From NCBI GenBank assembly GCA_036872755.1, contig JAVHNS010000003.1, positions 2,604,001 through 2,668,000 on the forward strand: DNA of 64,000 bases. The letters are read 5' to 3'. This document shows positions 51,882 through 61,839 of this stretch, one piece after another. Position 1 is the first letter of the stretch; every line of letters starts with the position of its first letter. The notes under the pieces are model-generated. The model saw only the letters and a list, made by a program, of their open reading frames with translations. It had not been told where the DNA came from and ran no database searches. The DNA comes from Orbilia blumenaviensis. Taxonomy: Eukaryota; Ascomycota; Orbiliomycetes; Orbiliales; Orbiliaceae. A program made the translations under genes and the position numbers.

Positions 51882-54800
51882 AAATTTATTTTTAAATTTT
51901 AATTAATTTATATTTAATTTTTTTTTTAATTTATTATTATTTTATTATTTTATTAATTAATTATTTTATTAATTAATTAATTAATTGTTTTATTAATTAG
52001 CTATTTTATTAATTATTATACTAATTATTAATTTACTAAGTCCTCTATTAATTACCTAACTAACTACTTTACTAATTACTATATTAATTAATTACTATAT
52101 TAATTATTAATTAATTATTATATTAATTATTAATAAATTAAATACCTATCTTACTAACTATTTTACTAATTGCTATATTAACTACCATACTAATTATTAC
52201 ACTAATTACCAATTTACTAAGTACTCCACTAACTAACTACTTTGTTAATTATTATATTAACTATTTTATTACCATTCTAACTACTACCATACTAATTATT
52301 CTACTAATTGCCGTTTTATTAACTACTATTTTATTAACTACTATTCTAACTACTGCCATACTAACTATTCTACTAATTACTATTCTACTAATTACCATTT
52401 TATTAGCTACTATTCTAACTACTGCTATACTAACTATTTTATTGCCATACTAACTATTCTAATTATTTTACTAACTACCATTTTAATTATTATTATATTA
52501 ATTATTTTATTAACTACTATACTAATCTACTATAAATTTTCTATTATATTATAAATTAATAAATTATATCAAATAAAAAAAAAATTATATATAATTATTT
52601 AAAAATTATTTAAAAATTATTAAAAAATTATTTAATAATTATAATAATAATTAATTTAATAATTTAATAATTATTATTTAATTATAATATTTAATTATTT
52701 AACTATTATTTTATAGTTAAATTTAAGTTTATAATTATTAATTTATAGTAAATTAATAAAATTAAAATTAAAAAATGGTTTACTGGTTTTTTAATTGTTA
52801 TTTGATTATTGTTGTAATGTACGCTTTTCCTCAAAAATATTAATTATATCTAAATTTATTAATAAGAAAATTAAAATTTAATTTTTTATTAAATATAAAA
52901 AATTATTTAAAATTTTATATTTAAAAATAAAATAGTATAATTTAAATAAATTAGATAAATAATAAAAATTAAAAAATTTTATAAAAATATAAAAAAAATA
53001 ATAAAAATAAGAAAAAAAATTAAAATAATAATAAAAATTATAAGAATTATAAAGAAAAAAGAATTTATTAAAGTAATAAAAAAAATCAAAATAATTATAA
53101 TTATAGTTATAAAACAAAATTAATGATAATATTAGTTATTATTATTATAATTAATCTAACCACTAAATTAAAAATTATTTTATTAAAAAACTAACAATAA
53201 AAAAAAAAATAAATAAAAAAAATAAAATAACTAAAATAAATAAAATAAATAAATGAAAAATAAATAAAATTATTAATAATAAGAAATTCAAAAAAAATTT
53301 AATTAAAAATTAAATTAAATTTTTATTTAATAAAAAAATAATATTTGAAGTTAATTTTTAAATTTGTATAAAATTTAAAATAAATATAATAATTATAATA
53401 TTTAAAAACTTTTTTATAATATATAATTAATAAATTATAAATTTTAATACCTCCAACATCTACATATTAATTAAATTAAATTTAAAAAAATATAAATAAT
53501 TATTTAAACCCATCAAAATTAAAATAATTAATAAATAATCTATTTATATTTTTAAAATAAGTATAATTAATATTTAATTAAATTTTAAATTATTAAATTA
53601 TTAAATTTCTAAAATTTTTAAAAAATTATTTTTTATTTGTATTTTTGTTAAGTATAATTATAAAATAAAAATTAATTTAAAAATTTATATTTTTAATTAA
53701 AAAATTAATAATTTAGTAGTAGTTATTAATATTAATTTAATAATTATGTTAACTAATATTTTTAATAATAAATATTTATTAAATAAAAAATTTAATATAA
53801 AATTTAATATTTAATAAAAAAAGTATACCTAAATTAAAAATTAAATAAAAATAAATAAAAATATTAAATTTTTTATAAAATAATATAATAAATTTAATTA
53901 TATTTTATACTATATTTAATAAAAATTAATAAAAATTAATAAAAAAGTTAAAATTAAATTAATTTTTAAAAAAATTTTTATTAACTTACTAAATTTATAT
54001 ATAAATTAAAAAAACAAAAAATTTTAATTATAATAATATTTAATTTAAATATAAAATATTTTAAAAAAAAATTTATAATAATTTATTAAATAAATTATTT
54101 TTAATTAGAAAAAATAAAAATTATTTGATTGTTTTTATAAATAACTATTTTAAATAAATAGAAGTATAAATAATAATTTATAAAATTAATATTTATAATA
54201 ATTTTAAATTATTTATTATTAAAGTAAAAAAAAAAAAATTAGTATAAGAAATTATATAAAATTCTTAACTTTTATTTAAATAATAAAATAAAAACATATA
54301 ATAATTAAAAAATTTAAATTTTTTATTATAATATAAAATAAAATTTCAATATTTTTTATTATAATCTTAAAATTTTAATAATATAATTAAAAAATAAATA
54401 AATATATTAATTTTTATAATTATAATATAAAGTAAATTTATTAATATTTTTTTAAAAAAAATTATAATTATAATTATTTATTTAAAAAATAAGTTTTTGT
54501 TATAAAATTTAAATAATAAAAAATTATTATACAAAGTTTTATATAAATAATTTTTTAATTTAAATTATTTTAAATTTTTTAATTATTTTATTTAATATTA
54601 AATATTTAAAAAAAGAAGATATAATAGATTTATTATATATATATTAATTTATGTTTATTTATAAATTATATGAAAAATAATATTATTTTCTATATAATTT
54701 AAAATAAAATAAAATTTTATGATAAAAAAACTTTTAATTGAAAAAAAAATAATATTTTTTAAAAAAATTAATTAAATTAAATTAATAAATTAATATAATT

Positions 54801-54911
54801 ATTATTTAGTTAATAGTTTTTATGAATTTAAAAATAATAAAATTTTTCAGTTTATAAAAAAACAATATAAATATAAATTTAGAATTGTATTATAGAAATA
54901 ATGTTATATTA

Positions 54912-55771
54912 CTATTGAGGAATTTAGGATTTTCCACCGACAGTCGCTAGACCTTCTTGAAATGGCAGATTGTCGGTAATTAGCCGACTGCTCACACAAT
55001 GGCATAACAGCGCCGACAGTCGGCAGCACACAGACGTCACCACAGACGTCGCCACAGACGTCGGCAGCAGAATTAGATTTTATAATTTTATTAAATAATT
55101 AAATTACTTTAGTTAATTACATGTTTTGGTGTTGAAAGTGGTCACGTGACCACTAATTTTAATTTTGTGTTGCGTACTTAGTGAAACGGTCAGCAATTAG
55201 CTATTGAAACGGTTAGCAGTTAGCAATTCAAACGGTTAGCAGTTAGCTAGCTAGTGAAACGGTTAGCAACTAGCTATTAGAACGGTTAGCAGCTAGCTAT
55301 TGGAACGGTTAGCAGTTAGCTAGCTGGTGAAACGGTTAGCAGTGAAACGGTTAGCAACTAGCTATTGGAACGGTTAGCAGCTAGCTATTGAAACGGTCAG
55401 CAGTTAGCTAGCTAGTGAAACGGTTAGCAGTGAAACGGTTAGCAGTGAAACGGTTAGCAGTGAAACGGTTAGCAGCCATTAAAAATAGTGAGATGAAAAG
55501 TACTTAGTGAAATGAAAAGTACTTAGTGAAATAGAAAATTAATAAATTAAATAATAAAATATTAAGGGTCACATGACTTTTTTGCATTACAAAACATAAT
55601 TTTTTATAAAAACGGCTATTTTGACTGCGAAATTGATCACGTAATTAATTTCATAATAACTGGGGAAGCTTGTATATGTGACGTCTATAAAAACGTTGGT
55701 AATTGACAAAGTGTCTGTAGATTGTCTGTCAGAGGCTGACTATCGGGCAGATATACGGCTTTCCTCAATAG
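54912..55771 (-). mobile_element. TIR element F-2 (860 bp), GC-rich and well preserved
   Basis: It starts CTATTGAGGAATTTAGG and ends CGGCTTTCCTCAATAG, flanked by TA (54910-54911, 55772-55773); copy E near 48955 is the empty site. It is the reverse of F-1. Inside, left to right: a GCCGACTG/CAGTCGGC inverted pair (54983-55030), three tandem CACAGACGTC units (55028-55066), a GGTCACGTGACC palindrome (55139-55150), a GAAACGGTTAGCAGTTAGCT minisatellite and a second GGTCACATGAC site. No transposase. Confidence 0.88.
55178..55480 (-). repeat. GGTTAGCAGTTAGCTA minisatellite of F-2
   Basis: About 300 bp of GAAACGGTTAGCAGTTAGCT and AACGGTTAGCAGCTAGCTAT units, ending in a short GAAACGGTTAGCAGT 15-mer array (about 55415-55475). 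It is the unmutated counterpart of the array in F-1. Confidence 0.85.
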
Positions 55772-55958
55772 TAATACTTTTGTTATTAAAATTTAATTAA
55801 AATATATTATTTAATTAGATATATTAAAATTAATAATTATTAAGATTATATTAAAATTTTATAATTAAAAAGTTATTTATAATTTATAGAATTATTTAAT
55901 TTTTAAAATAAAATTAAAATAAGTATTTAATTAAAAATTAATTTTTAAATTATATTAA

Positions 55959-56739
55959 TGCCCGACTACTTTGCAGGAGGGTTAAAGTTGAACTAGCGCG
56001 AAACGCGATCTTACCCAGACCTACCAAAAAATATATTATTTTTAACAAACTTAAAGATTTTTTTTTTTAATTTTTTGTTATATAAATTTGTATAAAATTT
56101 TTGAAATTTTAACACTATTTTCAGATTTTGTTAAAATTTTACTAAAAAATTTTTAAAAATTTTTAAAATTACTTTTGATAAAAATAATTACTATTTTTAT
56201 TTTTTTTAATTTATAATTTTAATATTTTAATATAATATTTTTTAATTTATTATCTAATTTTGATTAAGTAAATAAGTCTATAATTATTATCTTTATATTT
56301 TTTTAATTTTTTTTAATTAAATTATTTTTAATGAAAATATAATCACATGACTACTTTTGATATTAAAACTATATTTTTTATTAATTTTTAATTAATTTTA
56401 TTTTAATTTAATTTAGTTTTTGCATACAAAATAGTCATATAATATATACAAAAAAATAATATTATAAAAATTTCAACATTAAATTAAATTAAATAAAAAT
56501 TAAATAATAATTTTAACATCAAAAATAGTTACGTAATTATATACAAAAGTAATATTAAAATTAAATTAATTATTATATTAATTATTATATTAATTATTAT
56601 ATTAATTATTATATTAATTATTATATCAATTATTATATTAGTTATATATTATATTAATAATTATATTAATTATTATATATTATTCATTTAAAATTAAAAT
56701 GTTGTAATTGGGTTTAAATATTACGCAACAACCTCCTAA
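55959..56739 (+). mobile_element. Helitron-like element Hel-9 (780 bp), 3' end mutated
   Basis: 5' TGCCCGACTACTTTGCAGGA; 3' GTAATTGGGTTTAAATATTA then CGCAACAACCTCCTAA, the family 3' end with RIP-type changes (CCTCCTAG to CCTCCTAA, hairpin weakened). A TTATTATATTAA microsatellite lies at 56571-56655. The flanks are equivalent to copy E 49155 and 49451, so about 295 bp of host sequence is missing at the site. Confidence 0.8.
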
Positions 56740-57568
56740 TTTAAATTAAAATTCTTTTTTTTTTTAAAAAAAATTAAATAATAATTATATTTTATTTATT
56801 ATTAAATATATTAAAAAATATAAAATTACTTATAAATAATTTAAAAAGAATTTAGTTTTTAAAGTAATCTAAAGTAGTTAAATTATTAATATTATAAAGA
56901 TATAAGTATTTATTATATTTTAAAATAAAATTATTTTTAATTAAAAATTGTAAAATTATAAAAAAATTATAAATTATATTAAAAAAAATTATTAATATAA
57001 AATTATTTAAAAAAAATTAAATTTATGTCTGATTGTATTTATACAAAAGGATTAAAGTTGAATTAGCACAAAAATATAATCCTACCTAGATCTGCAAAAA
57101 AATATATTATTTTTAACCAACTTAAAGATAATATTTTTTTTAATTTTTATTATATAAATTTATATAAAATTTTAAAAATCTTAATATTATTTTGAAATTT
57201 TGATAAAAAATTGTTAAAAAATTTTTAAAATCACCTTTAATAAAAATCTTTACTGTTTTTATTTTTTTGAATTTATATTTTTAGAATTTTAATATATTCT
57301 TTATTAATTTTTTATTTAACTTCCTATAAATAAATAGTTTTCTAGTTACTATTTTTATATTTTTTTTTATTTTTTTTAATTAAGTTATTTTTAGTGAAAA
57401 TGTAATTATATGATTATTTTTGATATTAAAACTATTTTTAATTAATTTTTATTTAATTTTATTTTAATTTAATTTAATTTTTATATATAAAATAGTTATA
57501 TGATTACAATTTCTTTAAAATGATGTTAGAGATTTTTTCAAATTAAATTAAAATTAAATAAAATTTAA

Positions 57569-57924
57569 ACTAGGAGGCCGCTGCGCAGTATTTAAACCTG
57601 ATTGTAGCATCTAGATCATATCTGACTATCTAAATAATAACATATTTTCATTTATTATAAAAAGATGTTTAAATATTAAAAATAAAATCCAGTTTATAAA
57701 CAAAACTTAGTTTATAGACACCCACCAGTTTTGATGAGACTACAAGAGTGCCAAGACCAAAAAAAGTGCCAAGACTTGAAAAACGCCATACAAATTTGTA
57801 TGGCAAAATTTCAAAATTTTTTTCTCTAAGTTGGCCAAAAACAACACATTTTTTGGCAGATCTGGTATGGATCGCGCCTCGCGCAAGTTCAACTCTAACC
57901 CTCCTGCAATACTGCAGTCGGGCA
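57569..57924 (-). mobile_element. Helitron-like element Hel-11, nested inside Hel-10
   Basis: On the plus strand CTAGGAGGCCGCTGCGCAGT at the left and CTGCAATACTGCAGTCGGGC then A at the right, 354 bp. The 5' part is almost unmutated. Its first 61 codons are open (MPDCSIAGGLELNLREARSI at the start), and the whole interior of longer copies is missing. Confidence 0.88.
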
Positions 57925-57995
57925 TAAAAATTAAATAAAAATTGAATAAAAAGTAGTTTTGATATTAAAAATAGTTATATATAAAAGTTATATTA

Positions 57996-58230
57996 AACTT
58001 ATATTAATTATTATATTAATTATTATATTAATTATTCTATTAAGTATTATATTAATTATTACATTATTTATTATATTAGTTATTATATTAATATCAATTA
58101 TAATATTAATTATTATAGTAATAATTATTATAGTATTATATTAGTTATTATATTAGTTATTATATTGGTTATCATATCAGTTATTATATTAGTTATTATA
58201 TTAATGATTATATTGATTATTATATATTAT
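57996..58230 (+). repeat. TTATTATATTAA microsatellite in Hel-10
   Basis: About twenty degenerate 12-mers TTATTATATTAA/TTATTATATTAG precede the 3' terminus. Shorter versions occur at the same place in Hel-2, Hel-9, Hel-12 and Hel-13. The open frame 57959-58144 is repeat translation. Confidence 0.85.
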
Positions 58231-59326
58231 AATTATTCATTTAAAATCAAGATGCTGCAGTCGGGTTTGAGTGCTGCGCAGCAGCCTCCTAGTATAAAAT
58301 TAATAATTTTTTTAAATTAATAAAGTTATTATTTAAATATAAAATTTTTATATTAAAATAAATATTTAAAATAAAAATTTAAAATAATTTAATTTAATAT
58401 AAAATTAAATTAATAATTTATAAAAATCTTTAATTTAATATTAATTTAAATATATATATTTTTATAATTAAATTAATAATTTTTAAATTATTTTTAATAT
58501 TAATTATTTTTAAAAATTAAACATTATATTAATTAAATATTAAAATTATGTTTTTAATTTTTATTCTTTTAAAAAATATATATATATATATATTATTAAA
58601 GAATTATTATAAAAAAATATTTAAAAAGTTTAAAAATTTAATTTTATATTTTAAATATATATTATATAAATTATGTTAAATATTTAAAATTTAAAATATA
58701 GATATTAATGTTTTCTTTAAAAATTTATATATTAATTAAAATAATAATATTATAATTTTTTTTTATATAAATAATTTATTTATAATAATTGTTCTATTAA
58801 TCTTAATAATTTAAATTAAAAAAATATTTAAAATTAAATATAAAATAATTAATATCAAAAAAATGAAAATTTTTTTAAAAACTTTTATTAAAAGAAATAA
58901 AAAGAAAAAAATGATTATTATTTTTTAATAAATATTTATCAAATTTATTTTTATTTATTATAATATAAATTAATATAATATTATAAAAATTTTAATAAAA
59001 TAAAATTTTATTATTAAAAATAATATATTAGTAAATAATAAAATTTATTAATATTGATAATTAAATAAATAATTTATATATTCAATAATATATATAAGAT
59101 TAAATTTGGTTTATATAATAAAATCATTAATTAAATATAATTTAAAATTAATAATAATATATATTAAAATAATATATAAAATATTAAAATATTTTAATAA
59201 TATAAAGATTTTAAAATTTATATTAAAAAATATAAAAAATAAATAATAAAAATTATTAAAAAAATATTCAGATTTTGATTTGATTAGTAATATAGATAAT
59301 AAAAATTAATTAAAAGTTATTTATAA

Positions 59327-60049
59327 TGCCCGACTGCATTTATGCAGGAGGGTTAAAGTTGAATTAGCGCGAGGTGTGATCCTACCCAGACCTGCAAAAA
59401 AATGTGTTATTTTTAGCCGACTTAAAGATTTTCAAAATTTATTTTTACTATACAAATTTATATAGGATTTTTAAAATTTTAGTGGTTTTAGCATTAATTT
59501 TGAAATTTTAACAAAAAGTTGCTAAAAAATTTTAAAAATTAACTCTAATAAAAGTCTTCACTATTTTTGTTTTTTTAATTCTCTATCTTTAATATTTTAA
59601 TATAACTTTCTTTAAATAATTATTTAGTTTTTTACAAGCTACCACATATCTATTTTTATTTTTTCTATTTTTTTTAATTTTTTTAATTTTATCACTTTTA
59701 ATAAAAATTAGATTATATAATTATTTTTAACTTTAAAATTAATTTTTATTTAATTTTTATTTAATTTTGCTTTAATTTAATTTAGTTTTTATATATAAAA
59801 TAGTTATATAACATATACAAAAATAATATTATTAAATTTTTAAAATTAAATTAAATTAAAATTAAATTAAATAAAATTTGAATAAAAATAGGTTTAACAT
59901 TAAAAATTGTCACATGATTACATACAAAAATCACATTAAAATTATATTAATTATTATATTAATTATTATATTTATTATTATATTAATTTTTATTAATTTA
60001 TAATTAAAATGTGGTAGTCGGATTTGAGTACTGCGCAGCAACCTCCTAG
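59327..60049 (+). mobile_element. Helitron-like element Hel-12 (722 bp)
   Basis: 5' TGCCCGACTGCATTTATGCA then GGAGGGTTAAAGTTGAA; 3' GTGGTAGTCGGATTTGAGTA, CTGCGCAGCAACCTCCTAG. The empty site in copy E near 50781 (TTATTTATAATTTTATAATC) is one T shorter than the joined flanks. Ends are well kept, interior strongly A/T. Confidence 0.85.
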
Positions 60050-60599
60050 TTTTATAATTAAAATTTAATAATCTAAAAATTTAAAAAATAAATTATAATA
60101 ATTAATAATATATAATATATTAAATATATAATTGTAATAGAAATTATTAAAAATATAATTTAATTAAAATATTTTATAAAAATTATAAAAATTAAATTAT
60201 TTATATTATTATTATTTTATTTTGATTATATAATTATTTAATAATTTATGATTAATTTTAAATAATATAATTAAATAAAATATATAAATATTAAATATTA
60301 TATAATTAAAAATTTTTCTATAAAAAAGGTTTTAAATATTAAAAGAGTTATATTTACTAATAATTTAATTAATTTTTTAATTAAATTTTTAATAAAAATT
60401 AAATATTAAAAATATTGAATTATAATAAACTTATATTTATTATAACTTATATATATATTTTTTTTAAATTAAGTGGTTTTTATTTATAAAAATAATTTTA
60501 TAAATTCATGTAAGTTTTTAATAAAATATAATATTCTTATTTAATAATATAATTATTTATAATAATTTAATATAAATTTTAATTATTTATAATTATTTT

Positions 60600-61383
60600 A
60601 CTAGGAGGCTGCTGCGCAGCACTCAAACTCGACTGCAGCATCTTGATTTTAAATGAATAATATATAATCATTAATATAATAATTAATATAGTAATTAATA
60701 TAATAATTAATACAATAATTAATATGTTTAATATAATTTTAAAAAATAATTAATATAATAATTAATATCATTAGTATAATTTTTAAAAATAATTGTGATA
60801 TAATTTTTTTTGTATATGATCACATGACCATTTTCGACGTTAAAACTAATTTTTATTTAATTTAATTTAATTTGATTTTGAAAATTGGTGACGTCATTTT
60901 TGATATGTATCACCTGACTATTTTGCGTGCAAAAACTAAATTAAATTAAAATAAAATTAAATAAAAAATAGTTTTGACGTTGAAAATAGTTACGTGACCT
61001 GATTTTCACTCAAGGTGACAAAATTAAAAAAAATAAAAAAAATAGAAAAAAATAAAATAAAGATATGGCGGTTTGTAAAAAGCTAGATAATTAATTAAAG
61101 AAAGTCATATTAAAGTACTAAAGACATAGAGTCAAAAAAACAAAAATAGTGAAGATTTTTGTCAGAGTTAATTTTCAAAATTTCTTAGCAACTTTTTGCC
61201 AAGACTTGAAAATCAATACTAAGATTGTCAAGATTTGTAAAATCCTATATAAATTTGTATGGCAAAAATCTGAAAATTTTTTCTCTAAGTTCGCCAAAAA
61301 CAACACATTTTTTGCTAGATCTGGTATGGATCGCGCCCTCGCGCGCTGGTTCAACTTTAACCATCCTGCAACGCAGTCGGGCA
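60600..61383 (-). mobile_element. Helitron-like element Hel-13 (782 bp), well preserved
   Basis: On the plus strand it starts CTAGGAGGCTGCTGCGCAGC with CGACTGCAGCATC and ends ATCCTGCAACGCAGTCGGGC then A. All three palindrome modules are visible between 60811 and 61010. The empty site in copy E near 51417 is one A shorter than the joined flanks. Its 5' frame is open for 69 codons (MPDCVAGWLKLNQRARARSI at the start). Confidence 0.87.
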
Positions 61384-61592
61384 TATTAAATTATATATTT
61401 TTCTATATTTTTTTTATATATTTTATAATTTAAAATATTATTTAAAATATAAAAAATAATGTATTTATTAAATTTATTATTTATATTATATTAATTTTAT
61501 TAATATAATAAATAAATATAATCATAATTATATAAATGAAAAAAAAAGTTTTAAAAAAAAATTATAACAATTATTATAAAATTTAATAAAAA

Positions 61593-61839
61593 TATTAAAA
61601 TATTATATTTAAAATAATTAAATAAATTATCTTATATATAATTTCTTTAACCTCTTACATAACTCTCCAGCTAAAATAACTCTAATTTTTTATATATGTT
61701 TAAATTATTTTTCATATAATTAGCTTATGGACTACCCTGTATATGGCCTATTTATATATATAAACCTTAACTGAGGATATCACTGAACTTAACAGACTTT
61801 TTGTTTAATACACTTTACTTGACCCCATCAGTTCTGACA
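61593..61839 (+). repeat. 3' LTR of copy D
   Basis: 247 bp. The inward left part is converted (TATTAAAATATTATATTTAA). The outward right part is intact (GGACTACCCTGTATATGGCC through CTTGACCCCATCAGTTCTGACA-type end). Confidence 0.88.

Larger units (their letters stand above)
43912..52837 (+). mobile_element. TIR element E-4, split in two by LTR-1 copy E
   Basis: The left half 43912-44393 starts CTCTTGAGACAAAG. The right half 51887-52837 ends CTTTTCCTCAAAAA (CTCAAGAG with two G-to-A changes). TA flanks it at 43910-43911 and 52838-52839, and copy E near 45590 is the empty site with one TA. The interruption falls in GACTTTGAAATTTATTTTTG of the E consensus. The right half carries a heavily converted AGCTAG minisatellite (about 51945-52530) that now reads as ACTAATTA/ACTAACTA units. 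Own length is about 1.43 kb. Confidence 0.85.
57026..58292 (+). mobile_element. Helitron-like element Hel-10, interrupted by Hel-11
   Basis: The 5' end is strongly mutated (TGTCTGATTGTATTTATACA for TGCCCGACTGCATTTATGCA). The 3' end is intact: GCTGCAGTCGGG, hairpin GCTGCGCAGC, CCTCCTAG at 58292. The two halves join across Hel-11 into the usual family interior (AAATTAAATAAAATT to AATAAAAAGTAGTTTTGATA). The empty site in copies E and C (AAATTTATATAAAATTA near 49740 and 63090) is one T shorter than the joined flanks. An expanded TTATTATATTAA array sits before the 3' end. Confidence 0.85.
41545..61839 (+). mobile_element. LTR-1 retrotransposon copy D (20.3 kb including insertions), nested in copy C
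   Basis: The LTRs at 41545-41791 and 61593-61839 are both 247 bp. TATAA precedes (41540-41544) and follows (61840-61844) the element, and the outer flanks join into the internal sequence of copies A and E. Its own sequence is about 5.8 kb. The remainder is E-3, E-4 (which contains copy E), F-2, Hel-9, Hel-10 (with Hel-11 inside), Hel-12 and Hel-13. It is about 0.3 kb short of copies A and E because sequence equivalent to 49156-49450 of copy E is missing at the Hel-9 site. Confidence 0.9.

Noticed and set aside
51887..52530. Independent AT-rich minisatellite
   Set aside because: It is the continuation of E-4 beyond the copy E insertion, with AGCTAG units converted to A/T, as shown by the shared E end at 52824-52837.
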